DNA of 64,000 nt. Origin: Candidatus Gastranaerophilales bacterium. GTDB lineage: Bacteria > Cyanobacteriota > Vampirovibrionia > Gastranaerophilales > Gastranaerophilaceae. The position numbers were made by a program, and so were the translations under genes. Under the pieces are notes generated by a model. The model had not been told where the DNA came from and searched no databases. It saw only the letters and a list, made by a program, of their open reading frames with translations. Shown here piece after piece: positions 1 through 8,031 of this stretch (positions are counted from its first letter, which is position 1; every line of letters starts with the position of its first letter). The DNA lies in contig CAKMWI010000007.1 of NCBI GenBank assembly GCA_928722015.1, forward strand, positions 370,396-434,395, in the 5' to 3' direction.

Positions 1-695
1 CTACTGATGCAAGATATGGAGAAAATCCTAATAGGCTTGGTCATTATTTTCAGTTTCAGGTTATATTAAAACCCTCTCCTGATAATGCTCAGGAATTATA
101 TTTAAAAAGTTTGGAAGCAATGGGTATTGATTTAAAAGAGCATGATGTAAGATTTGTTGAAGATAATTGGGAATCTCCAACTCTAGGTGCTGCAGGTGTG
201 GGTTGGGAAGTATGGCTTGATGGTATGGAAGTTACCCAGTTTACATATTTCCAACAAGTTGGAGGCGTTGAAGTTAAACCTGTAGCTTTAGAATTAACTT
301 ACGGATTAGAACGAATAGCGATGTATCTTCAAAATAAAGAATCAGTTTATGATATTATGTGGAATGATACCCTAAAATATGGTGATATTTACCTCCAAAA
401 TGAAATTGAACAATCAAAATATAATTTTGAAGTATCGGATACAAAAGCTTTATTTGCAATGTTTGATTTGTATCAAAAAGAAGTTGATAATTGCCTTGAA
501 GCTAAACTTGTATTACCGGCCTATGATTATGTTTTAAAGTGTTCGCATACTTTTAATTTACTGGATGCACATGGTGTTATCAGTAAAGATGAAAGAAATA
601 ATTTTATAGGTAGAGTTAGAACGATGGCTTCTGCTGTAGCAAGATTGTATGTTGAACAAAGAGAAGCTATGGGGTTCCCTCTATGCAAGGTGTAA
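1..695 (+). CDS. glyQ: Glycine--tRNA ligase alpha subunit, 5' end missing
   Basis: The reading frame is open from base 3 to the stop at 693-695, so the start of the gene lies outside the window. The protein charges tRNA-Gly with glycine as the alpha chain of the alpha2beta2 class II enzyme. Visible blocks are typical of GlyQ: TDARYGENPNRLGHYFQFQV at the window edge, then ENWESPTLGAAG-like and WLDGMEVTQFTYFQQVGG, then ELTYGLERIAMYLQ, where the Arg is the class II motif 3 arginine. The C-terminus (MASAVARLYVEQREAMGFPL) is the usual one. About 230 residues are present of a usual ~290. The beta subunit gene (glyS) is not next to it: the following gene is a permease about 100 bp away. Confidence 0.96.
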   Translation, partial: TDARYGENPNRLGHYFQFQVILKPSPDNAQELYLKSLEAMGIDLKEHDVRFVEDNWESPTLGAAGVGWEVWLDGMEVTQFTYFQQVGGVEVKPVALELTYGLERIAMYLQNKESVYDIMWNDTLKYGDIYLQNEIEQSKYNFEVSDTKALFAMFDLYQKEVDNCLEAKLVLPAYDYVLKCSHTFNLLDAHGVISKDERNNFIGRVRTMASAVARLYVEQREAMGFPLCKV

Positions 696-794
696 ATTAT
701 ATTAGTTCGATTTTGTAGAATGATATATTAACAAGAAATGTATCTGGAAGAAATTTATCTGACAGAGTGCAAAAATAAACAATAAGGAATATTA

Positions 795-2393
795 ATGGCT
801 GAAAAATTTAACAGAGCGACTTTTACAAAAAGTTTTTTAAGACATATTACAAGAATAAAAGCTCCGGATGAGATGCTTGCAGAAGCAAAAGCTCAAGGGT
901 TAGAAAAAACTCTTGGTGTTATCGATTTAATTGTTCTGGGTGTTGGTGCAATTATAGGTTCCGGTATCTTTGCTGTCGTGGGTATTGCTGCTGCAGGCAG
1001 TGCTGACGGTTCTAGTGTTGGGGCCGGTCCGGCTCTTATTATTTCAATGATAATTGCCGCAATTGCATGTATTTTTTCTGCACTATGTTATTCTGAATTT
1101 GCAACAATGATTCCGGTTGCTGGAGGTGCATATACTTATACTTTTGCGACTCTTGGTGAATTTGCTGCCTGGATGGTCGGTTGGGTATTGATGCTTGAAT
1201 ATGCAATTGGTTTTATTGCGGTTGCTTGTGCTTGGTCAAATCATTTTATTCAGTTTATGGCCGGTTTTGATAAAGTTTTACCTGCTTGGCTTGCACACCC
1301 TCCGGTATGGTTAACTAATGACGTGTTTACAGTGTCAAAATTGGCTGCAATTGATCCGAATTTGCATGTGCCAAAGCTTTTTGGAATATTACCTATTTGT
1401 ATAAATTTGCCGGCAATATTAATAGTTCTATTAATTACCGCAATTTTGGTTAAGGGTACTAAAGATTCTGCAAAAATGGCAGGATTAATGGTATTTATAA
1501 AATTAGCTGTTATCGCATTATTTGTTCTAGTAGGGGCTTTTTTTGTAACCCCATCAAATTGGACACCTTTTGCTCCTAACGGTGCAGAGGGAATATTTGC
1601 TGGAGCATTTTTAATCTTTTTTGCATATATTGGATTTGATGCTCTTGCAACAGCTGCCGAAGAATGTAAAAACCCGCAAAAAGATTTGCCTATAGGAATA
1701 ATCGGTTCTTTGTTAATAACAACAATTGTGTATGTGTTGGTTGCTCTTGTGCTTACTGGTATGCAAAATACTTCAGGACCGGTATCTATGGAGTTTTTAA
1801 AAGCTCCTATGGCATACTGTATGTCTATGGCAAAACAAAATTGGGCTGCAGGTTTTATTTCTATAGGTTCATTGGCTGGGTTAACTTCGGTATTGTTGGT
1901 ATTGGAAATGGCTGCAACAAGAATCTTATTTGCAATGAGTAGGGATCATTTTATCTCGCAAAGATTCCAAAAGATTCATCCTAAATTTAAAACCCCTGCG
2001 TTATTAACATGGACTGTTGGTATTTTAGCTATTATTGGTATTTTAACTTTGAATTTGGATGTTGCTGCAGAGTTATGTAATTATGGAACCTTCACATCAT
2101 TTATTATTGTATGTGTTGCAGTTTTGATATTACGTCATACAGATCCTAACCGCCCTAGACCATTTAGAGTACCTTTTTCTCCAATTACGCCGGCTTTGGG
2201 AATTATTTGTTGTGGAGGTTTGATGGTTTATAAATCTATGCAAGCAGGTAGTTCCGCATTACTTTTCCCGGTATGGTTGGGGGTTGGTGCCATAATTTAT
2301 TTATTATACGGATTTATTAAGAATAGAAATAACGAAAATAGAATCCATAAAGAATTAGTACATGGAATGTTTGAAAATCAGGAAGAAATATAG
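795..2393 (+). CDS. APC-superfamily amino acid permease (CAT/YfnA-like), first of a tandem pair
   Basis: A 532-residue inner-membrane transporter with about 12 hydrophobic segments. The first segment carries the APC substrate-binding signature GSGIF (residues 55-59), followed by conserved helix blocks such as SEFATMIPVAGGAYTYTF and GWVLMLEYAIG. The block IFFAYIGFDALATAAEECKN is the conserved TM6 to loop motif of cationic amino acid transporters, so amino acid uptake, probably proton coupled, is expected; the substrate cannot be read. TAAGGA lies before the ATG. It ends 3 bp before a close paralogue, so the two are surely co-transcribed and arose by duplication. Confidence 0.9.
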   Translation: MAEKFNRATFTKSFLRHITRIKAPDEMLAEAKAQGLEKTLGVIDLIVLGVGAIIGSGIFAVVGIAAAGSADGSSVGAGPALIISMIIAAIACIFSALCYSEFATMIPVAGGAYTYTFATLGEFAAWMVGWVLMLEYAIGFIAVACAWSNHFIQFMAGFDKVLPAWLAHPPVWLTNDVFTVSKLAAIDPNLHVPKLFGILPICINLPAILIVLLITAILVKGTKDSAKMAGLMVFIKLAVIALFVLVGAFFVTPSNWTPFAPNGAEGIFAGAFLIFFAYIGFDALATAAEECKNPQKDLPIGIIGSLLITTIVYVLVALVLTGMQNTSGPVSMEFLKAPMAYCMSMAKQNWAAGFISIGSLAGLTSVLLVLEMAATRILFAMSRDHFISQRFQKIHPKFKTPALLTWTVGILAIIGILTLNLDVAAELCNYGTFTSFIIVCVAVLILRHTDPNRPRPFRVPFSPITPALGIICCGGLMVYKSMQAGSSALLFPVWLGVGAIIYLLYGFIKNRNNENRIHKELVHGMFENQEEI

Positions 2394-2396
2394 CAA

Positions 2397-3947
2397 ATGG
2401 ATTTAAAACAAATTAGCCGAAATATTTTTAAGAAAAAAAGTATGGACGACTTGATAAATACAAGTAAACGTTCAGAATTAAAAAAAACATTAAACGTATT
2501 TGACCTTATTGTTATAGGGATAGGTGCAGTTGTTGGAACTGGTATTTTCACTATAATCGGTACTGCTATTACCGGAAGTTCCGAAAGTGCAGGTGCAGGA
2601 CCGGCAATTGTAATTTCTATGGTTTTAGCTGCAGTTGCTTGTGTGTTTTCTGCTCTATGTTATTCGGAGATTGCTGCTATGATTCCGGTTGCAGGAAGTG
2701 CATATACATATACTTATGCCACAATGGGCGAATTTATGGCTTGGATGGTTGGCTGGATATTGATGCTTGAATATGCAATTGGTAATATTACCGTGGCCAG
2801 TGCTTGGACGGGGTATTTTATCCAATTCTTAAAAGGTTTTAAACAATATCTTCCGGATTTTATAGTTAATTTTCCGTTATGGTTAAGATATGATTATAGA
2901 ACAATGTCAGCGTTGTGTACTCATAATCATTGGGATATACATGACAAAATCCCATATCTTTTTGGGCACATTCCTGTTTCGGTTAATTTGCCTGCGATTG
3001 CTATTGTGCTTGTTTTAACCTTGCTTTTGGTGCGTGGTGTTAAGGAATCAACAAGAGTTGCAAGTATAATGGTAGGGGTGAATATGTTTATGATATTATC
3101 CTTTATTATTGTAGGAGCATTTTATGTTAAACCGGAACATTGGACTCCGTTTTTCCCATCTGACCCATCAGGGGTTATTATGGGAGCATTTTTAATCTTT
3201 TTTGCCTATATTGGATTTGATGCAATCTCAACTACAGCAGAAGAAACTGAAAATCCGCAAAGAGATTTACCTATTGCTATTTTAGGTACTTTGATTATAT
3301 GTACAATTTTGTATGTTTGTGTTGCTCTTGTTTTAACAGGAATAGTTCCTATTGAAAGAATAGATATTCAGGCGCCTATAGCTCATGCTATGAATTATGT
3401 TGGTATTAATTGGTTTGCAGGTTTGATTTCTGTTGGAGCATTGTGTGCTTTAACTTCAGTTTTATTAATCTACCAACTTGGAACAACAAGGATTTTGTAT
3501 GCAATAAGCAGAGATAGGTTTTTGCCGAAATCTTGGAGATTAATTCATAGAAAGTACAGAACTCCTCATGTTATGACCTGGATTTCAGGAGCAGTAGTAA
3601 TTGTTTGCGGATTATTTATGGATTTGAATATATCTGCAGCTCTTTGTAATTTTGGTACCTTTACATCATTTGTGATTATTTGTCTTGCTGTTTTGATATT
3701 GAGAAAAACAAATCCTAAAACTCCGCGACCATTTAAAGTTCCGTTTTGTCCATGGTTTCCTATTGCTGGAATTTTTATTTGCGGAATATTAATTGTTTTC
3801 TCTTTGAAAACTTTAAAAACTTCTTCGATATACTTTTTATTATGGTTATTTGTCGGAGTATTAATATACGCTTTTTATGGTTATAGACAAAAGAGAATTG
3901 AAGAACGTGGAAGAATTATTAAAAGACCAAATAAGAAATTAACTTAA
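2397..3947 (+). CDS. APC-superfamily amino acid permease (CAT/YfnA-like), second of a tandem pair
   Basis: A 516-residue paralogue of the permease just upstream. It shares the GTGIF motif (residues 47-51), the SEIAAMIPVAGSAYTYTYAT block, GWILMLEYAIG and FFAYIGFDAISTTAEETENP. The same number of hydrophobic segments is visible. The start codon lies 3 bp after the stop of the first copy, so translation is probably coupled. The periplasmic loop before TM5 (residues about 150-195) differs most between the two, which may reflect different substrates or pairing into a heteromer; that is inference. The C-terminus is basic (KKRIEERGRIIKRPNKK-like) as expected for a cytoplasmic tail. Confidence 0.9.
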   Translation: MDLKQISRNIFKKKSMDDLINTSKRSELKKTLNVFDLIVIGIGAVVGTGIFTIIGTAITGSSESAGAGPAIVISMVLAAVACVFSALCYSEIAAMIPVAGSAYTYTYATMGEFMAWMVGWILMLEYAIGNITVASAWTGYFIQFLKGFKQYLPDFIVNFPLWLRYDYRTMSALCTHNHWDIHDKIPYLFGHIPVSVNLPAIAIVLVLTLLLVRGVKESTRVASIMVGVNMFMILSFIIVGAFYVKPEHWTPFFPSDPSGVIMGAFLIFFAYIGFDAISTTAEETENPQRDLPIAILGTLIICTILYVCVALVLTGIVPIERIDIQAPIAHAMNYVGINWFAGLISVGALCALTSVLLIYQLGTTRILYAISRDRFLPKSWRLIHRKYRTPHVMTWISGAVVIVCGLFMDLNISAALCNFGTFTSFVIICLAVLILRKTNPKTPRPFKVPFCPWFPIAGIFICGILIVFSLKTLKTSSIYFLLWLFVGVLIYAFYGYRQKRIEERGRIIKRPNKKLT

Positions 3948-3972
3948 ATTCTAAGTAATTATATTGAGTAAT

Positions 3973-4158
3973 TTATTTTACGTTGTAGTCAGTTTTCATA
4001 ACTATTTCCCACAATTTTGCAGTATTCTTTTTTAAATCATGTATATTATATGTGAGATTTCCTATATTGTTATCTTCTTTATTAAATTGACAGTATCCGT
4101 CAAGAACAACACAAGATTTATAAATATTATCAACAAGTTCTAATATTTCCTGTTGCAA
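3973..4158 (-). CDS. Small hypothetical protein, TTG start
   Basis: A 61-residue acidic/amphipathic protein of unknown function with two short helical stretches (QQEILELVDNIYKSC and HDLKKNTAKLWEIVM). It contains no signal peptide or membrane segment. A GTG at 4167 would extend the frame, but the strong Shine-Dalgarno GGAGGT (4171-4166) overlaps that codon. It sits 7 nt before a TTG at 4158, which is therefore the better start. The gene runs towards the convergent permease pair, with about 25 bp between the stops. I recognise no family. Confidence 0.6.
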   Translation of the reverse strand: MQQEILELVDNIYKSCVVLDGYCQFNKEDNNIGNLTYNIHDLKKNTAKLWEIVMKTDYNVK

Positions 4159-4283
4159 TTTTACCACCTCCTATGTGGTAATTATAGGTTTTAATAGTAA
4201 AATAATCAATACTAATGGGTGGTATTTTTAAAATTAATAGCCAGTCGGGTATTTTTATCCGTAGTAAATATGGATAAATTTTA

Positions 4284-4979
4284 TTAAAAAATAGTTGATT
4301 TTATTTCAAATAAATTTTTATCAAAATCTCTAAAACTGTGTATAATACTGCTAACATAAGGTATTGATTTGTATAATTCTGGACTTTCTTCTGAACATAT
4401 AGCAACAATTTTTCCAATACCTGCAGCTCTTGCAGATTCAATACCTGAAAGTGCATCTTCTACGACAATACATTCTTCCGGTTTTAGTTCAAGTTTTTTC
4501 GCTGCTATTTGATAAATATCGGGCGCAGGTTTGCCTGGGATTATTCCGTCAGAGTAAACTATTTTGTCTATGTCAAACCATTTAGCCAATTGAAAATTTT
4601 CTATATAAAAATCTACGTTATCTTTTTCTGACATAGTTGCAATTGTACGAGGAATATTATTTTCTTTTAAATAGTCTAAAAATTCTTCAACCCCATCTGC
4701 AAGATGTAAGTTTTCTTTGTCTTTAAGGCACATTTGTCTGTAACATTCTTCTTTTTCTCTTGCAAAGTTTTCAACCATTTCTTTAGTTGGTTGTTTCCCT
4801 ATTGCATATTTTATAATTTCTTCATTAGTTCTTCCAAACATGTATTTAAGCATTTCTTCATCAGAAAACGGGGTTCCTCTGAGCTTTCTAGAGTATTCAA
4901 TCCAAGCTTCTTTATGTTTAGGAGAATCCCAATATAATGTGCCGTTAAAATCAAAAATTATTCCTTTATATGAAGTCAT
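4284..4979 (-). CDS. HAD-superfamily phosphatase/phosphomutase, subfamily IA, with altered motif I
   Basis: A 231-residue haloacid-dehalogenase fold hydrolase related to beta-phosphoglucomutase and phosphoglycolate phosphatase. Motif I is near the N-terminus: nucleophile Asp10 in FDFNGTL. The second motif I residue, normally Asp and the general acid/base, is Asn12 here (codon AAC). Motif II is TIATMSEKD (Ser/Thr), motif III the Lys of GKPAPDIY, and motif IV the acidic pair in VVEDALSG. An alpha-helical cap lies between residues 15 and 90. The substrate is unknown. The next gene on the same strand ends 23 bp upstream... of its start region, so it may be the second gene of a short transcript with the TPR gene at 5002-5609. 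Confidence 0.85.
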   Translation of the reverse strand: MTSYKGIIFDFNGTLYWDSPKHKEAWIEYSRKLRGTPFSDEEMLKYMFGRTNEEIIKYAIGKQPTKEMVENFAREKEECYRQMCLKDKENLHLADGVEEFLDYLKENNIPRTIATMSEKDNVDFYIENFQLAKWFDIDKIVYSDGIIPGKPAPDIYQIAAKKLELKPEECIVVEDALSGIESARAAGIGKIVAICSEESPELYKSIPYVSSIIHSFRDFDKNLFEIKSTIF

Positions 4980-5001
4980 GTTTACTGAACCTCTTTTTGT
5001 T

Positions 5002-5609
5002 CTATTGTTGTCCCATCATTTTATTGTACAAATCAAGATATGTTTGAGCTTGTTTGTCTTTTTTTAGCATTTTATATGAGTATGCTAAATTATAATAAAT
5101 ATTTGGTTCTGTATTTTTTAAATCAAGCGCTCTAAAAAAATTGTATTTTGCATTTCTGTAGTCTTTCAATTTAAGATAGGCACAGCCCATATTGTAATAT
5201 CCATAAGAAAAGTCATCTTTATATTTGTAGCTTTTTTAAATTCTGCCAGTGCCATATTTGGTTTTTCCTGAATAAGATAGATATACCCAAGATTATAATG
5301 AGCTTTATAATATTTTGGATCTTTTATTATAGACTGATTGTACATATAGATAGCTTCATTTATTTTATCTTTATCTTGTAAAATATTTCCTAGCAATAGC
5401 CAATCTTCAGCTGATCTGTCTTCTTCTTTCTTCCCTAAAAGTATTTTTTGTGCTCCGTCAATATCATTTTGGGCATATAAAACCTTTGCTTGTTCTGAAA
5501 CCTGATCAACAACTTCAGGTTCAGTCTGTTTTTGCCACGGTAGTGCAGCATAAGTTAAATTTGAACAAGTTCCGCATAAAATAATTAATGTTATTAGTAA
5601 TTTTTTCAT
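5002..5609 (-). pseudogene. Secreted TPR protein split by a frameshift
   Basis: Two overlapping reverse frames together encode one tetratricopeptide protein. The first part starts at the ATG at 5609 with a signal peptide (MKKLLITLIILCGTCSN, then TYA before the likely cleavage) and runs through two TPR units up to AEFKKAT. The second frame continues with YKDDFSYGYYNMGCAYLKL and a further TPR ending near 5002. The switch lies around 5222-5229, where ACAAATATAAAG would restore one frame if a single A were added. A single-base loss in a short A run can be real, a phase-variable site, or a sequencing error. A TATAAT box at 5621-5616 lies 6 bp before the ATG, suggesting a leaderless mRNA. A 12-residue upstream extension of the frame is less likely to be translated. 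Confidence 0.75.
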
Positions 5610-5665
5610 ATCAAAATTATAGACTAAAATATTTAAAATATCCATAATAAGATTGAATAAAAAAT

Positions 5666-5695
5666 TTGACGGAAATAAAAAAATGGTAATAATAT
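5666..5695 (+). promoter_or_regulatory. Possible promoter for an unannotated forward transcript
   Basis: TTGACG at 5666-5671 and TAATAT at 5690-5695 are separated by 18 bp. They point away from the divergent reverse-strand genes towards a Rho-independent terminator at 5725-5757, with no forward gene between. The -10 matches only 4 of 6 consensus positions in AT-rich DNA, so the call is tentative. Confidence 0.3.
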
Positions 5696-5701
5696 TATCA
5701 G

Positions 5702-5757
5702 ATGTCTCTTTTACTGAACTATTTCCTGCTATTACTCCTTTTAGCAGGATTTTTTTT
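5702..5757 (+). ncRNA. Candidate small RNA with a CU-rich loop
   Basis: The region between two reverse-strand genes has a forward-strand promoter-like pair and ends in a perfect terminator. The predicted RNA would be about 55 nt. The terminator hairpin has stem CCTGCTA/TAGCAGG and its 10-nt loop contains ACTCCTT, complementary to the AAGGAG ribosome binding sites common in this window. This arrangement resembles small regulatory RNAs that pair with Shine-Dalgarno sequences through a pyrimidine-rich loop. No expression evidence is available, so this is an inference. Confidence 0.35.
5725..5757 (+). terminator. Rho-independent terminator without an annotated forward gene
   Basis: Stem CCTGCTA (5725-5731) pairs with TAGCAGG (5742-5748), followed by A and eight T (5750-5757). 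Only the forward orientation has a T run. No forward gene precedes it, which is why a small RNA is proposed. Confidence 0.8.
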
Positions 5758-5761
5758 ATTT

Positions 5762-5788
5762 ATAAAAAATAGCCGGCTGAGAGCCGGC
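5762..5788 (-). terminator. Rho-independent terminator of the glycine-zipper gene
   Basis: GCCGGCT (5772-5778), loop GAG, AGCCGGC (5782-5788); on the reverse strand the hairpin is followed by TATTTTTTAT. It lies 34 bp beyond the stop of the gene at 5822-6610. Confidence 0.85.
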
Positions 5789-5821
5789 ATAAATGTTTTT
5801 ATATTTAGTTTGTTTATTAAG

Positions 5822-6610
5822 TTAAGTGGTTGCTTTTCCTGTAATAAAGGATATTGTTGCAGCAACTCCACCTGCTATTAAACCTATAATTCCTGCTTTA
5901 CCTTTAAGCTTACCTAAATGTTTTGCAATTCCGTATGTTGCAGCACCGATAGCTCCAGCTCCTGCAACTCGACCAATATTTTGTGTCGTTTTTTCACCTG
6001 TACCAACAGGTTGACCTGTAATTGCAGAAATATTATCTTCAGCTGAATGCCTGAAATATGTACCAAATGTTAATGACTGGATAAAGCCTTGTGTAAATGA
6101 ACTATGACTATTTTCCCGTAAATCTTGTACTAAAGATTTACCTCCATTCATTTGAGCATATAGTGAGAGTGCTCGACTTTTTATTTCCTGAGGTGTTCCA
6201 TCTCCATAAGCTCTTCTTACACTTTCAACATAAGCTTTAAAGGCTTTTGGAATCTGATCTTGTTCATTTTGCAGAATTTTATCTTTAAGGTTTGTAGCTG
6301 CACCTTTAATTCCTTCAACAGATGCATTTATTCGTAAATCAGCGTTCCTTTGCATTTTTTGTTGATCAACGTTGTAATCTATCCAGAATTTTTGATAATC
6401 TTTCATATTATCAAAATAAGACTGGTTGCCTATTGTTCCAGGAGATGTTATTGGTATCATTCCTCCGTAGCCGCTAAAAATGCTTCCCCCCATTCCCAAT
6501 GGGTACATGCTGTAATCTATATCTAAATCATCAAACCCATAGGATGATGCGTATGGATTATATTGAAACGTTGGTGCGACACTATTGAGTGCGTTAACAT
6601 TACTAACCAT
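5822..6610 (-). CDS. Hypothetical protein with C-terminal glycine-zipper membrane segment
   Basis: A 262-residue protein of no family I recognise. The N-terminal 60 residues are rich in Tyr, Gly, Pro and Ser with no signal peptide. The middle (about 70-190) is helical and charged. The C-terminal 60 residues contain Gly/Ala-rich hydrophobic stretches (GRVAGAGAIGAATYGIAKHLG and AGIIGLIAGGVAATISFITG) like a glycine zipper, which commonly inserts in membranes or drives helix packing. A GGAGGTT Shine-Dalgarno lies before the ATG, in the sequence preceding 6610. It is followed by its own terminator, so it is monocistronic. It may be a secreted or membrane-active protein; this is inference. Confidence 0.75.
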   Translation of the reverse strand: MVSNVNALNSVAPTFQYNPYASSYGFDDLDIDYSMYPLGMGGSIFSGYGGMIPITSPGTIGNQSYFDNMKDYQKFWIDYNVDQQKMQRNADLRINASVEGIKGAATNLKDKILQNEQDQIPKAFKAYVESVRRAYGDGTPQEIKSRALSLYAQMNGGKSLVQDLRENSHSSFTQGFIQSLTFGTYFRHSAEDNISAITGQPVGTGEKTTQNIGRVAGAGAIGAATYGIAKHLGKLKGKAGIIGLIAGGVAATISFITGKATT

Positions 6611-6787
6611 ACTTTAACCTCCAAAAAATATTAACCTTTTACCTACCTTACTTATATAAAAAATTTTGCTATTATAAAATTGCTTATAAATGAATTTGTG
6701 TTACATTATGTTACATTATTTAGTTGATGTAGTTGGTTTTATTGTTGGTTATTATGTAATTGTGCAGGACTATAAGGATATTCAATA

Positions 6788-7936
6788 TTGAAAAAATTAT
6801 TATCAGCCTTGTTTTCATTATTTGTTCTCGGTGCAATTTCTGTTGCCGTGTATTTTAATCAGCAATTTGTGAAAATCCAAGCAGATAAAGTTCGAGGAAT
6901 GTATTATGTATATAAAGGGGATAAAGCATATAGTCATTTAAAATTGCAAAAAGCTATCGGATTTTATAATAAGGGGTTAAAATTATATCCTGAACATTAT
7001 GGGGCATGGTATAACCTTGGAAATATTTATGTTGAATACGAGGATTATTATTCTGCATTATATGCATATTCTCAGGCTTTTAAACATAATCCTAGAATGA
7101 TGGTTGCTCGAATGAATTATGGAATTATTGCAACTGAGAAATTAGGGGATTTTGATTCTGCACTTAAACAGTACAATATGGTATTAAAGACAAAAAGGCA
7201 TTTGTTATCTATTCCTTATGTTTACAATAATAGGGTTAGTTATAAAGAAAATAGAGCAATTGCTTATTATAATATTGGTGTAACATACAGAATGAAATCA
7301 TTGTATTCGAATGATGATTGGGAATTACAACGAAAATATTTGGCAAAAGCTATTCAGGCATATAAAAAATCTATTGAAATAAATCCTAAAAATTATGACG
7401 CGCAATATAATTTAGGTTTAGCTTATCATATTTCAGGAAATTATGATGAAGCAGGAAGATGTTATTGTAAGGCAATTAGTATTTCTCCGATGAATTATGA
7501 GGCTCATTATAATCTTGCGGTGTTATTAAGAAAACTTGGACATTATCAAGAATCTTATGATGAAATTGATAAAGCTTCAACATTAATTACTGCTTTGGAT
7601 GAGAATTCCGCAACTCAACAATATGTTGCAATAGTTATGAATGATATAACAAGAAACTTGTATCAAAACGAAGAATATAAACGACATTTAAGAACCATAT
7701 TAGAGGAAGAAAAAAAGAAGACAAGGCAGCACATGGCTCGTTCGGAAAAAGACATAAAGGCTAGAGAAACAGACAAAGATAAGCAACAAGATTCAATTAC
7801 TTCGGTTGGAATTAATTTTGTTAATGGAAAGATTGTTGCTACTGAAGAGTTGGATAAGGCAATGCTTGAAAATTTTGGTAAATGTCCATCAATGTCAATT
7901 TTTACTTCTGATTATGAAGAAGATGATATTTTTTAA
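6788..7936 (+). CDS. Membrane-anchored TPR protein
   Basis: A 382-residue protein beginning with a TTG codon and an N-terminal hydrophobic segment (residues 3-24) that could be a membrane anchor or uncleaved signal. At least six tetratricopeptide units follow between residues about 40 and 265, for example the AWYNLGNIYVEYEDYYSALYA and DAQYNLGLAYHISGNYDEAG units. The C-terminal 100 residues are highly charged (EEEKKKTRQHMARSEKDIKA), probably a coiled or disordered tail. TPR arrays bind other proteins; a periplasmic scaffolding role is inferred. AAGGAT precedes the start at about 10 nt. Confidence 0.8.
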   Translation: MKKLLSALFSLFVLGAISVAVYFNQQFVKIQADKVRGMYYVYKGDKAYSHLKLQKAIGFYNKGLKLYPEHYGAWYNLGNIYVEYEDYYSALYAYSQAFKHNPRMMVARMNYGIIATEKLGDFDSALKQYNMVLKTKRHLLSIPYVYNNRVSYKENRAIAYYNIGVTYRMKSLYSNDDWELQRKYLAKAIQAYKKSIEINPKNYDAQYNLGLAYHISGNYDEAGRCYCKAISISPMNYEAHYNLAVLLRKLGHYQESYDEIDKASTLITALDENSATQQYVAIVMNDITRNLYQNEEYKRHLRTILEEEKKKTRQHMARSEKDIKARETDKDKQQDSITSVGINFVNGKIVATEELDKAMLENFGKCPSMSIFTSDYEEDDIF

Positions 7937-8031
7937 TGGTTACAAATCGTAATGAATTATCTTAATTGTTTAAGTTTTAGTACAATATAACCGATAGCTA
8001 TAATAGTTAGCTAATTTAAGGGTTAAAGAGT

